DNA of 64,000 nucleotides. It comes from Gehongia tenuis. GTDB taxonomy: Bacteria > Bacillota > Clostridia > Christensenellales > NSJ-53. Location: the NCBI RefSeq assembly GCF_014384795.1, contig NZ_JACRSR010000003.1, positions 1-64,000 on the forward strand, read 5' to 3'. Positions 57,473-64,000 of the stretch are shown piece by piece. Numbering within the stretch: position 1 is the first letter of the stretch; each line of letters starts with the position of its first letter. The notes under the pieces are model-generated. The model was not told the DNA's origin, searched no databases, and saw only the letters and a list, made by a program, of their open reading frames with translations. Made by a program: the position numbers and the translations under genes.

Positions 57473-59596
57473 ATGGCGGTACAAACGTTGCGTGCTTATG
57501 CGTGCCAGAGCGCCGTGGTGGATAAGAGCCGGCCCGGCGAAAATTTTCCGTGTACTTCGGAGGCTCTTATTCGGCAATGCCAATATAACCCCTACGGCGA
57601 TCTATTGACCACACCGCTACTTCTGCAGTTCGACCTCACGCCGGCCGACAAAAAAAGGATTGTAGGGTACAGTCTTAATCTCTATACGCTGGATACCGAC
57701 ATTCCGGCAGAGGATCCGGAAAACCGGCGGGTGACACTGACGGCGATCTGTTTTGACGCGGATTGGCAGGAGGGCACGGTTACCTTTAGCGAGGTGGGAG
57801 CTGAACTCACGGCGCGCATGGCGGAAGGCTCCCCGGCTGTATGTGTATCCTCTTTGTCGAAGGAGCGGGTAGATCAATGGAGCGAGTATCCCTCCTTTTC
57901 CAATACTTTGATTCCGCGAAATATGTTTTTGCACTATTCCACGGGACGTGCTACTTATTCCAAGATCGCGGCCGCTCACGCGGCAAGCAACAAACCTTAC
58001 CTGGAACTACAATGCGAGGACGTACAGCTCTACGCGAGTTCGCCGGCTCCAGCAGGCGGGGTGGTGGACGAAACCAGGGATACCACATTTTCGTGGGCGC
58101 CCTCCTTCGACGCCACGCGGGTTATCGGGACTGTGTCCCAGTCATCGGCAAGGCTGGAGTGGCGTGACGTTACGACTCCGGCTACAGTTTACAATCTTGT
58201 AGTCCAGGGGACGGATACGCAGGCGACCATCCCAGCGAATACGCTGCCTAGCAATGGCGCTTTCGAGTGGCGCGTACGCGCCGATGGCGATAACGGCGCT
58301 GAAGGCATCTGGAGCGCGTGGTATCGGGTATCCACGGTGGATAGCGCCAAGACGAGTGCGGTGGACCTCAAGCCCGACCTGTCCTATGTGGCGGGCGATA
58401 GAGTGCAGCGTTTTTCCTGGACCAGTGTGTCGCCGCTGGGTACCCAGCCCCATGGCTATGAGCTGCAAAAATCTGATGATGGTGTTATCTGGACGACGGT
58501 TGCGTCTGCGGTAACCTCAAATAGCCATTGTGATGTTCCGGCCCATACTTTTTCGAGCGGCAATCAATATTGGAGGGTACGCACCTACAACTCGGACAAC
58601 GTGGTGGGCGAGTGGTCGACACCGGCTCAAATTACCATCATTTCTGCACCGCAAGCACCCCAAATCATTGGTGTGACCAACCATAGCTATCCCACAATCA
58701 CCTGGCAAGCTACAGGGCAATATGGTTATCAGGCGCAAATTATCCAAGGAGAGGATATTATCTATGACACGCGGATCGTAGCGGGCTCGGGTAATCAACA
58801 TACTGTTGCCAACGCTCTCGTCAATGGCAATTATATTGTGCGGATGAGGGTTGTGGGAATCAATGAGGCGATGTCCGATTGGTCGGAATATCCTGTCATA
58901 ATTGCAGTACTGTCATTTGCGGACATAATCCTCACGTGTGGTCAACAGGGGTATGGCACCGTGCTTAATTGGACGATCAGCACGGATAAGACCACGTTCG
59001 AAGCCCTTGTTCTGCGGGACGGTGTACCCGTGGCTAGTTGCGGAACAGCTACGCAATATAAGGACTATTTGGTGCCAAGCGGCAAACATACCTACAGTAT
59101 TCGCGTGAAGGCCGAGGGCGACATCACGGATAGTCAGCCCGTGACAGTTGACATTGCGCTGCCCTGCATTCTGATCGCGCCGGTGGATAGACCAGACGAC
59201 ATCCTCATCTGCCGTTATGACACGGAGCGTAGTTCCTTCGCGGCGACCTATACAAGTCCCAAGGAGTATATCCAGTTGTCCGGTAGGAGGCGGCCGATGG
59301 TCATAACCTCGGACTTTGAGACGGAGACGCTGTCCTTCGGGTATGTGGAGCCGAATGATGAGGTTAAGACCAAATTGCTACAGCTTGTACAGGAGCATGC
59401 GGTTTGGGTCTATCGGGATGCATATGGTGCGCAAAGATATATTGCCATCGATAGCATCAGCTACAAACGTACACCCGCTATGTATCAGTACAGCATCGCT
59501 GCAACGGTGGTGGATTACCAGGACTATGCGGCCAGGCATGAGGGATACTCGGTGCTGATGCCGGCTTATCAGACCATGATGGTGAGGGATGGATAA
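57473..59596 (+). CDS. Multi-domain tail protein with DNRLRE-like and fibronectin type III domains
   Basis: 707 residues. Residues 1-185 resemble a DNRLRE-like β-domain (LLQFDLTPADKKRIVGYSLNLYT, WSEYPSFSNTLIPRNMFL); about 190-480 hold three FN3-like repeats (ARLEWRDVTTPATVYNLVVQG, EWRVRADGDNG, YWRVRTYNSD); the last 130 residues match Dit-type C-terminal strands. It replaces a simple Dit protein, and probably joins hub and host-surface adhesion roles. Confidence 0.8.
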   Translation: MAVQTLRAYACQSAVVDKSRPGENFPCTSEALIRQCQYNPYGDLLTTPLLLQFDLTPADKKRIVGYSLNLYTLDTDIPAEDPENRRVTLTAICFDADWQEGTVTFSEVGAELTARMAEGSPAVCVSSLSKERVDQWSEYPSFSNTLIPRNMFLHYSTGRATYSKIAAAHAASNKPYLELQCEDVQLYASSPAPAGGVVDETRDTTFSWAPSFDATRVIGTVSQSSARLEWRDVTTPATVYNLVVQGTDTQATIPANTLPSNGAFEWRVRADGDNGAEGIWSAWYRVSTVDSAKTSAVDLKPDLSYVAGDRVQRFSWTSVSPLGTQPHGYELQKSDDGVIWTTVASAVTSNSHCDVPAHTFSSGNQYWRVRTYNSDNVVGEWSTPAQITIISAPQAPQIIGVTNHSYPTITWQATGQYGYQAQIIQGEDIIYDTRIVAGSGNQHTVANALVNGNYIVRMRVVGINEAMSDWSEYPVIIAVLSFADIILTCGQQGYGTVLNWTISTDKTTFEALVLRDGVPVASCGTATQYKDYLVPSGKHTYSIRVKAEGDITDSQPVTVDIALPCILIAPVDRPDDILICRYDTERSSFAATYTSPKEYIQLSGRRRPMVITSDFETETLSFGYVEPNDEVKTKLLQLVQEHAVWVYRDAYGAQRYIAIDSISYKRTPAMYQYSIAATVVDYQDYAARHEGYSVLMPAYQTMMVRDG

Positions 59597-60675
59597 TGCT
59601 AGGATTGACCCCGGAAGAACGGTTGGCTTTGCAAAGGAGCCCACGGAAAGAAAGGTATGTATTTGAACTAGTGGACCGGTGGGGCATCAGGAAAAAGGAT
59701 TTGGCTGTATTGAGTGCATCCATATCCGTCAATATGGACGATGCGGTCAAGCGCCGCGGCACATTTTCGCTCGTGCTGGACGACGACATTGACTGGCTCA
59801 GTGATAGGATAAGGCCCGTTATGTGCGTACAACTCCAAGACGGCACCTGGGCCCAATGGCCTAAAGGACGATACCTCATGATGAGCCCAAAAAGGACCTT
59901 AGATGGCAAAGACGAGGTGTGCGAAGTCGAGTGCTATGATGAGAGTATGATCTTACAGCAGGATCGGTTTGTGGAATCCCAAACCTTCCCAGCGGGCACA
60001 CCCTACTTTGATGTGTTGACTCAAATCCTAATATCAGCAGGATTGCGCGAGGCCCGTGTGGAGCCAAGCGATGGAGTCCTGCCAGCGGCTCTGGTTTTGG
60101 ATGACAGCAAAAATAAGCTTGAATGGATCAATGAGCTGTGTACTCAGATCAACTTCAGGAGCCTATACATGGACGACGCAGGTGCCCCCATCCTGCGACC
60201 TTATATGCTATCTGAAATGACGGTGCCTGATTACAGCTATGTACAAGACGAGGTGTCCGTACTCTATCCCGAAGTCACCATAGAGGCAGATTTCTGGAAT
60301 GTGCCCAATGTCATCAAACGCACCATGAGTCGCCCAGATATGGATCCCTTGACAGCAGTCCACATCAATGACAATCCCGCAAGTAAGCTATCCACGGTAG
60401 CTCGCGGCGGCATGAGGATTGTGGATACGGGCACTATTGATATGGTGGACGGGCAGGAGAGCTTGCAGAAGATTGTGGAGCGAATTGCATTTGAAAGGCA
60501 GCAAGTCTCTCAAATCGTCGAAGTGGAAACGTTGAACATGCCTCACCATGAAATATATGACGTTATTGAGCTTCGCACCGACGCTCTAAACGGTGTTTTC
60601 CGGGAGACTGGATGGGCAATGGAGCTGCACACAGCGGGGAAAATGACGCATAGCCTGCAGCGGGTGGTGGTGTAG
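59596..60675 (+). CDS. Tail hub / tail-associated protein
   Basis: 359 residues with EVCEVECYDESMILQQDRFVESQ and AGLREARVEPSDG...KLEWINELCTQINFRSLYMD, typical of phage tail hub proteins of the siphophage gp37/endopeptidase class. One-base overlap with the upstream stop. No protease motif is seen. Confidence 0.8.
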   Translation: MLGLTPEERLALQRSPRKERYVFELVDRWGIRKKDLAVLSASISVNMDDAVKRRGTFSLVLDDDIDWLSDRIRPVMCVQLQDGTWAQWPKGRYLMMSPKRTLDGKDEVCEVECYDESMILQQDRFVESQTFPAGTPYFDVLTQILISAGLREARVEPSDGVLPAALVLDDSKNKLEWINELCTQINFRSLYMDDAGAPILRPYMLSEMTVPDYSYVQDEVSVLYPEVTIEADFWNVPNVIKRTMSRPDMDPLTAVHINDNPASKLSTVARGGMRIVDTGTIDMVDGQESLQKIVERIAFERQQVSQIVEVETLNMPHHEIYDVIELRTDALNGVFRETGWAMELHTAGKMTHSLQRVVV

Positions 60676-60676
60676 A

Positions 60677-60931
60677 ATGCGCAATGTGTTTGTTCAGACG
60701 GATCGAGATAAGCGGCTCCTTCAAACGCCGAGTCTGCCTTGCTTTGGCACGGTGGAAGCTTATCAAGGGGGTAAGGCCAAGATTGTTATAGATGGCGATG
60801 CCTCAACTAATGGAATATGGTACGAGTGCTTACAGAGCTGTACGCCGAGCGCGGGTGACCGCGTTTTTTTTGTGCGAACAGGCTCAACGCTTGTGATCCT
60901 TGGCGTACTTGGCGATAAGAGCGGAGGATGA
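60677..60931 (+). CDS. Small OB-fold-like baseplate protein
   Basis: 84 residues of β-strands (PCFGTVEAYQGGKAKIVIDGD, GDRVFFVRTGSTLVILGVLG) resembling gp45/gpV-type OB domains at the tail tip. It starts 1 bp after the hub gene stop. Confidence 0.7.
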   Translation: MRNVFVQTDRDKRLLQTPSLPCFGTVEAYQGGKAKIVIDGDASTNGIWYECLQSCTPSAGDRVFFVRTGSTLVILGVLGDKSGG

Positions 60932-60934
60932 TAG

Positions 60935-61468
60935 ATGGGCAATTATTACAGCAATCATACAGGCCAAGAATTTGATGCTTTGTTTGGCATGCAGGAGAGT
61001 ATGGACGACCTAAATACGAGGTTTGCTTCCCACGCGCACACAGGCGAGGACGGGACGGTGCGAGTCAACGCCATGGACGCGGACACGGTGGATGGGATGC
61101 ACGCGGAGGCGTTTGCGCGGCGGAATCTGCAATGGTTTGACTTACCCGTCCGGGATGGCTTTATAGGCCCGGCCAAGTATGCAAAGGATGATATGGGGTT
61201 TGTGCATTTGTATGGACAGATCTATAAAGCGCCGGGCGTTGTTGTGCCGCTCGGCTCCATTGTCGCTGACCTGCCGGTGGGATACTATCGTCCTGGACGC
61301 CTTGCAGTACCCGTAACCAGCAATTACTCCAGCGGCGGTAATCCAATATTTGATCCGGATGTACTTGTAATCATAGATGGCGCTATATGGGTGCCTGTGC
61401 ATAACAACGCGAATAGCAATACATCCAGCGCACCGGTATTTGATGCACAATTTTATGTGGGGGTGTGA
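60935..61468 (+). CDS. Tail fibre / receptor-binding protein (short)
   Basis: 177 residues. A 35-residue unique start is followed by AHTGEDGTVRVNAMDADTVDGMHA and a tip very close to the prophage 1 fibre C-terminus (GAIWVPVHNN...FDAQFYVGV). The long attachment part of the prophage 1 protein is missing, so the hinge is a clean module border. Confidence 0.85.
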   Translation: MGNYYSNHTGQEFDALFGMQESMDDLNTRFASHAHTGEDGTVRVNAMDADTVDGMHAEAFARRNLQWFDLPVRDGFIGPAKYAKDDMGFVHLYGQIYKAPGVVVPLGSIVADLPVGYYRPGRLAVPVTSNYSSGGNPIFDPDVLVIIDGAIWVPVHNNANSNTSSAPVFDAQFYVGV

Positions 61469-61827
61469 TGATGTACACACATAGATGGGTCATAGATGCA
61501 CAGGGCTACTATAGGTTCCCCGTATTGGTAGAGATCGACGGGAGCGGGCATGAGGCCGTTCAGTACTACACTTTACAGGCGGGCGAAAGCCTGGTGAATG
61601 TCCGGGTAAGCAGTGAGGCTGTCCGGCCCAAATGGGATGGCAAGGAATGGATTGAGGGCGCGACAGCGGAAGAAATAGAGGAATGGCGGGCCCACCATCC
61701 GGTGCCGGGTCCAACATTGGCCGATCGGGTGGCGGATATCGAGGACGCGCTTACCGAAATGATGTTTGGACCAGGGGGGTCAGAGGAAAGCGGAAGCTTT
61801 CCTAAACCCGAAGGGGGTGCGGCATGA
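61468..61827 (+). CDS. Fibre-associated protein, function unknown
   Basis: 119 residues overlapping the fibre stop (TGATG). VIDAQGYYRFPVLVEI, QYYTLQAGESLV, RPKWDGKEWIEGATAEEIEEW match 18080-18445. Confidence 0.75.
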   Translation: MMYTHRWVIDAQGYYRFPVLVEIDGSGHEAVQYYTLQAGESLVNVRVSSEAVRPKWDGKEWIEGATAEEIEEWRAHHPVPGPTLADRVADIEDALTEMMFGPGGSEESGSFPKPEGGAA

Positions 61828-61976
61828 CGGCAATGACGAGAATAGCATGCCGAACGATTGAAAGGCGCATGGAGGCGGGCGAGAGCTGGGAGAGTGTGAT
61901 CCTGGACTATCCGGGACTTACGGCGGAACAGCTTGCAGAAATCCGGGCGGAGGTGATGGGCGGCAGTGAACAGTGA
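61824..61976 (+). CDS. Small DUF433-like protein (50 aa)
   Basis: Opens MTAMTRIACRTIERRMEAGE and continues SWESVILDYPGLTAEQ; same length and place as 18442-18594, with scattered substitutions that keep the frame, which supports real coding. Confidence 0.78.
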   Translation: MTAMTRIACRTIERRMEAGESWESVILDYPGLTAEQLAEIRAEVMGGSEQ

Positions 61977-62208
61977 AATCATTGTGGCCCTGGTGGCCTT
62001 TGCGGGGACATTAGCCGGGACCTTCGGGGGGATACTGACAGCCAACAAGCTGACCACGTACCGAATCGAACAACTGGAGCACAAGGTGGAAAAGCACAAC
62101 AAGGTGATCGAACGGGTGTACAAGCTGGAACAGGACGGAGCGGTAATTCAGGAGGATATCAAGGTGGTCAATCATAGGCTTGAGGATCTGGAGAACTATC
62201 ATAAATAG
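61966..62208 (+). CDS. XhlA-like membrane protein
   Basis: 80 residues from GTG 61966: a membrane helix (IIVALVAFAGTLAGTFGGIL), then a coiled coil (YRIEQLEHKVEKHNKVIERVYKL-like). Homologue of 18584-18808; the coiled coil is 6 residues longer. Confidence 0.8.
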   Translation: MNSEIIVALVAFAGTLAGTFGGILTANKLTTYRIEQLEHKVEKHNKVIERVYKLEQDGAVIQEDIKVVNHRLEDLENYHK

Positions 62209-62270
62209 ACCTTGGCAGCACCCAGAGGAATTGAGGGTGTGATAGGGTGAAGAAAAAGGAGCGTGAAAGG

Positions 62271-63338
62271 ATGCAACTCATAGAGCAGCTGCTCCCGGCG
62301 GGAGCGAAGAACAAACCGGGGCGGAACATGACCCCGAAGTACATCACCATGCACAACACCGGCAACAGTGCAAAGGGCGCGGACGCGAAGGCCCATGCCA
62401 GCTACCTCACCAGCGGGGCCGGAGGCCAGAAGGTCTCCTGGCATTACACCGTGGATGACGGCGTGATCTATCAGCACCTTGCTGACACCGAGCAGGGCTG
62501 GCACGCGGCGGACGGCAGAGGCCCCGGCAACAGTCAATCCATCGGGATCGAGGTATGTATGTTCGAGGGCATCGATCAGGCCCGGGCCGAGGCCAACGCC
62601 GCCCGGCTGGTGGCAGAGCTCATGCACAGGCATGACATCCCCCTGGCCAACGTGACCACCCATCAGCACTGGCATCCCAGCAAGTATTGCCCGGCGCTGA
62701 TCCTGCCCCACTGGGACAAGTTTGTGGCGGCGGTAGAGACGGCGTACAACGGAGGGGAGGCACAGATTGACGTGAGTAAGGGACACAGCGTACTTGTCGA
62801 GTGGAGCAGGGGCGCGGAGGTCAAGGAGTTGCAAAGCGCCCTGAACCGGCATGGGTACGCCCTCGAAGTGGATGGTACCTATGGCCCCGCGACGCTGGCA
62901 GCGGTGAAGGAATTCCAGCGTTCCCACGGCCTCGATGTGGACGGGAAGGTGGGTCCTGCAACCTGGGCGGCGTTGGAGCAGGAACCGGTGAGCCAGGGGC
63001 ACAGCGTACTGGTGAAATGGTCCAAGGGCGAGGAGGTCAAGGGGTTGCAAACCATTCTGAATGGACTGGGGTATGGTCTTGATGTGGATGGCACCTACGG
63101 TCCAGCGACGGAAGCGGCGGTGAGGGACTTCCAGGGCAAGCACGGCCTGGACGTGGACGGCAAGACCGGCTCCAAAACGTGGACGGCGCTGGCACAAGCG
63201 ACAGCAGAAAAAGATGACACCCTGTATCGGGTGCAGATCGGAGCGTACCGGGACAAGGCGAATGCGGAGGCGGCGAAGGAAGCGGCAAAGGCCGCAGGAT
63301 TTGAGGCGATCATCAAGATGGACGACGGGGAGGGGTAG
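62271..63338 (+). CDS. N-acetylmuramoyl-L-alanine amidase endolysin
   Basis: 355 residues from ATG 62271 with AAGGAG upstream (a GTG at 62247 is an alternative). Amidase_2 with MHNTGN, WHYTVDDGV and HQHWHPSKYCP, two peptidoglycan-binding repeats, and a SPOR-like end (YRVQIGAYRDKANAEAAKEA). Near copy of 18821-19912, with changes spread evenly. Confidence 0.95.
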   Translation: MQLIEQLLPAGAKNKPGRNMTPKYITMHNTGNSAKGADAKAHASYLTSGAGGQKVSWHYTVDDGVIYQHLADTEQGWHAADGRGPGNSQSIGIEVCMFEGIDQARAEANAARLVAELMHRHDIPLANVTTHQHWHPSKYCPALILPHWDKFVAAVETAYNGGEAQIDVSKGHSVLVEWSRGAEVKELQSALNRHGYALEVDGTYGPATLAAVKEFQRSHGLDVDGKVGPATWAALEQEPVSQGHSVLVKWSKGEEVKGLQTILNGLGYGLDVDGTYGPATEAAVRDFQGKHGLDVDGKTGSKTWTALAQATAEKDDTLYRVQIGAYRDKANAEAAKEAAKAAGFEAIIKMDDGEG

Positions 63339-63341
63339 AAA

Positions 63342-63605
63342 ATGGAGCTTATGGACTACATCATCGGGGACGCGCTGATCCTGGTCCCGGCGCTATGGAT
63401 CGTGGGAGCGCTGATCAAGCACGCCTTTGCAAAGGTGCCGAACTGGACGATCCCCTTCGTGCTGCTGGTCCTGGGGATCGGGGGCGCGATGGGGCTGATG
63501 GGCCCCTCGGTTGAGAGCGTCGTCCAGGGCATTCTGGTGACCGGCGCGGCGGTGCTGGGCAATCAGATGATGAAGCAGGGTGCAGAAGCAAAGAATCAGG
63601 GATGA
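63342..63605 (+). CDS. Phage holin (Hol44-like)
   Basis: 87 residues with three membrane helices, nearly the same as 19916-20173; the last ten residues differ (QMMKQGAEAKNQG). Confidence 0.9.
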   Translation: MELMDYIIGDALILVPALWIVGALIKHAFAKVPNWTIPFVLLVLGIGGAMGLMGPSVESVVQGILVTGAAVLGNQMMKQGAEAKNQG

Positions 63606-63610
63606 GATAG

Positions 63611-63636
63611 GGCCGGTCAAAAGACCGGCCTTTTTT
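63611..63636 (+). terminator. Terminator of the prophage 2 late operon
   Basis: GGCCGGTC (63611-63618) pairs with GACCGGCC (63623-63630), followed by six T residues. Confidence 0.92.
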
Positions 63637-63683
63637 CGCAGCACCTATTAACGAATAATACGAATATACTAAAAATAAAAAGT

Positions 63684-63746
63684 TTGTAGTAATTGACATT
63701 GACCGCTATAATGTTTGGTAGTAAAATAATATTACCGAATAGGTAA
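63684..63746 (+). promoter_or_regulatory. Promoter and operator of the toxin gene
   Basis: TTGTAG (63684-63689), 17 bp, TATAAT (63707-63712). Downstream is the palindrome TTACC-GAATA-GGTAA (63732-63746), a likely autorepression site for a toxin-antitoxin pair. Confidence 0.65.
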
Positions 63747-63766
63747 ATAAAAATAATGGTGGCGGC

Positions 63767-64000
63767 ATGGAGATTAGCTTTAGAAGCAATAAAATAAAGA
63801 AGTGTTGTTATGATATAAGATCAGCCAGAAAGAAGTATGGCGATTTGGTGGGGCAGAAGTTGATTGCGACGATTGATTATATAGAGCGGGCCAAAAATTT
63901 AGCTGATATTAAGGCGTATACCCCCTTTCATTTCCATGCGTTAACTTCGGACCGAAAAAATCAATATGCAATAGACTTGGGGAGAAGGACTGGTTGGAGA
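63767..64000 (+). CDS. RelE/HigB-like toxin (partial)
   Basis: 78 codons to the window edge, opening MEISFRSNKIKKCCYDIRSA and continuing RKKYGD, then a helix with DYIERAKNLADIKAY and a strand HALTSDRKNQYAIDLG. These are landmarks of RelE-superfamily HigB toxins, which cut mRNA on ribosomes. The antitoxin should follow to the right. Low GC here suggests a separately acquired cassette at the prophage end. Confidence 0.7.
   Translation, partial: MEISFRSNKIKKCCYDIRSARKKYGDLVGQKLIATIDYIERAKNLADIKAYTPFHFHALTSDRKNQYAIDLGRRTGWR

Larger units (their letters stand above)
31720..64000 (+). mobile_element. Prophage 2 (siphovirus), left end to window edge
   Basis: Starts in the 3' half of tRNA-Lys(CTT), where the integrase gene follows on the minus strand, and carries complete lysogeny, replication, packaging, head, tail and lysis modules. 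No second copy of the tRNA 3' end is seen up to 64000, so attR is outside the window. All structural genes appear intact. Confidence 0.9.

Noticed and set aside
63640..63766. attR of prophage 2 inside the window
   Set aside because: I looked for the T-arm to CCA segment of tRNA-Lys after the last terminator and found none.

Overview
The window is a Clostridia-type (Bacillota) chromosome of moderately high GC. The signs are Gram-positive ribosome-binding sites throughout, a spoVB-like sporulation flippase, a tet(M)-family gene with the Gram-positive attenuator, CCA-encoded tRNAs and siphophage prophages typical of gut Clostridia. I cannot name the genus from sequence alone. It holds two large prophages on the + strand, separated by about 8 kb of host DNA.

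Layout. 1-20,715 is the right part of prophage 1: the end of the early region (ssb, a cytosine methylase with a second gene printed in another frame, a RusA-type resolvase, an ArpU-like late regulator), then HNH nuclease, terminase, head (ClpP-type protease), tail, fibre and lysis genes. Between the last gene and the right attachment site lies a three-spacer type I-C-like CRISPR array with no cas genes. The attachment site is the 3' half of a tRNA-Lys(TTT). 20,716-23,555 is a scrapyard of older prophage ends: two tail-fibre genes with nearly the same N-terminus and different tips, each preceded by a copy, fresh or decayed, of the same tRNA 3' end plus terminator, and a frameshifted fibre-module pseudogene.

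23,556-31,764 is host DNA: a divergent tetracycline ribosomal-protection gene with a complete transcription attenuator, a hotdog thioesterase with a DUF1294 protein, a MATE transporter, a SpoVB-like flippase, an aldo/keto reductase, an F420-ligase-like protein, and a four-gene tRNA operon (Leu, Gly, Gly, Lys). Prophage 2 is integrated at that tRNA-Lys(CTT) and runs past the right edge. Its order is integrase, lysogeny genes, a CI/Cro switch with three operators, early genes (SNF2 helicase, primase/helicase, iteron origin, VRR-NUC), ArpU-like regulator, DNA methylase, hicAB, HNH, terminase, head (HK97 U35 protease), tail, fibre, lysis, then the start of a RelE/HigB-like toxin.

The two prophages share almost nothing in the head and tail shaft. 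They are closely alike in three places: the ArpU-like gene with its downstream non-coding elements, the fibre tip, and the whole lysis cassette. Both use a -1 frameshift for the tail assembly chaperone. The most notable items are the cas-less CRISPR array at a phage end, the gene-within-gene in the methylase, the tandem tRNA scars each followed by a fibre gene, the conserved structured elements before the terminase, and the tet-family gene whose loop III lacks the usual Pro-Val.
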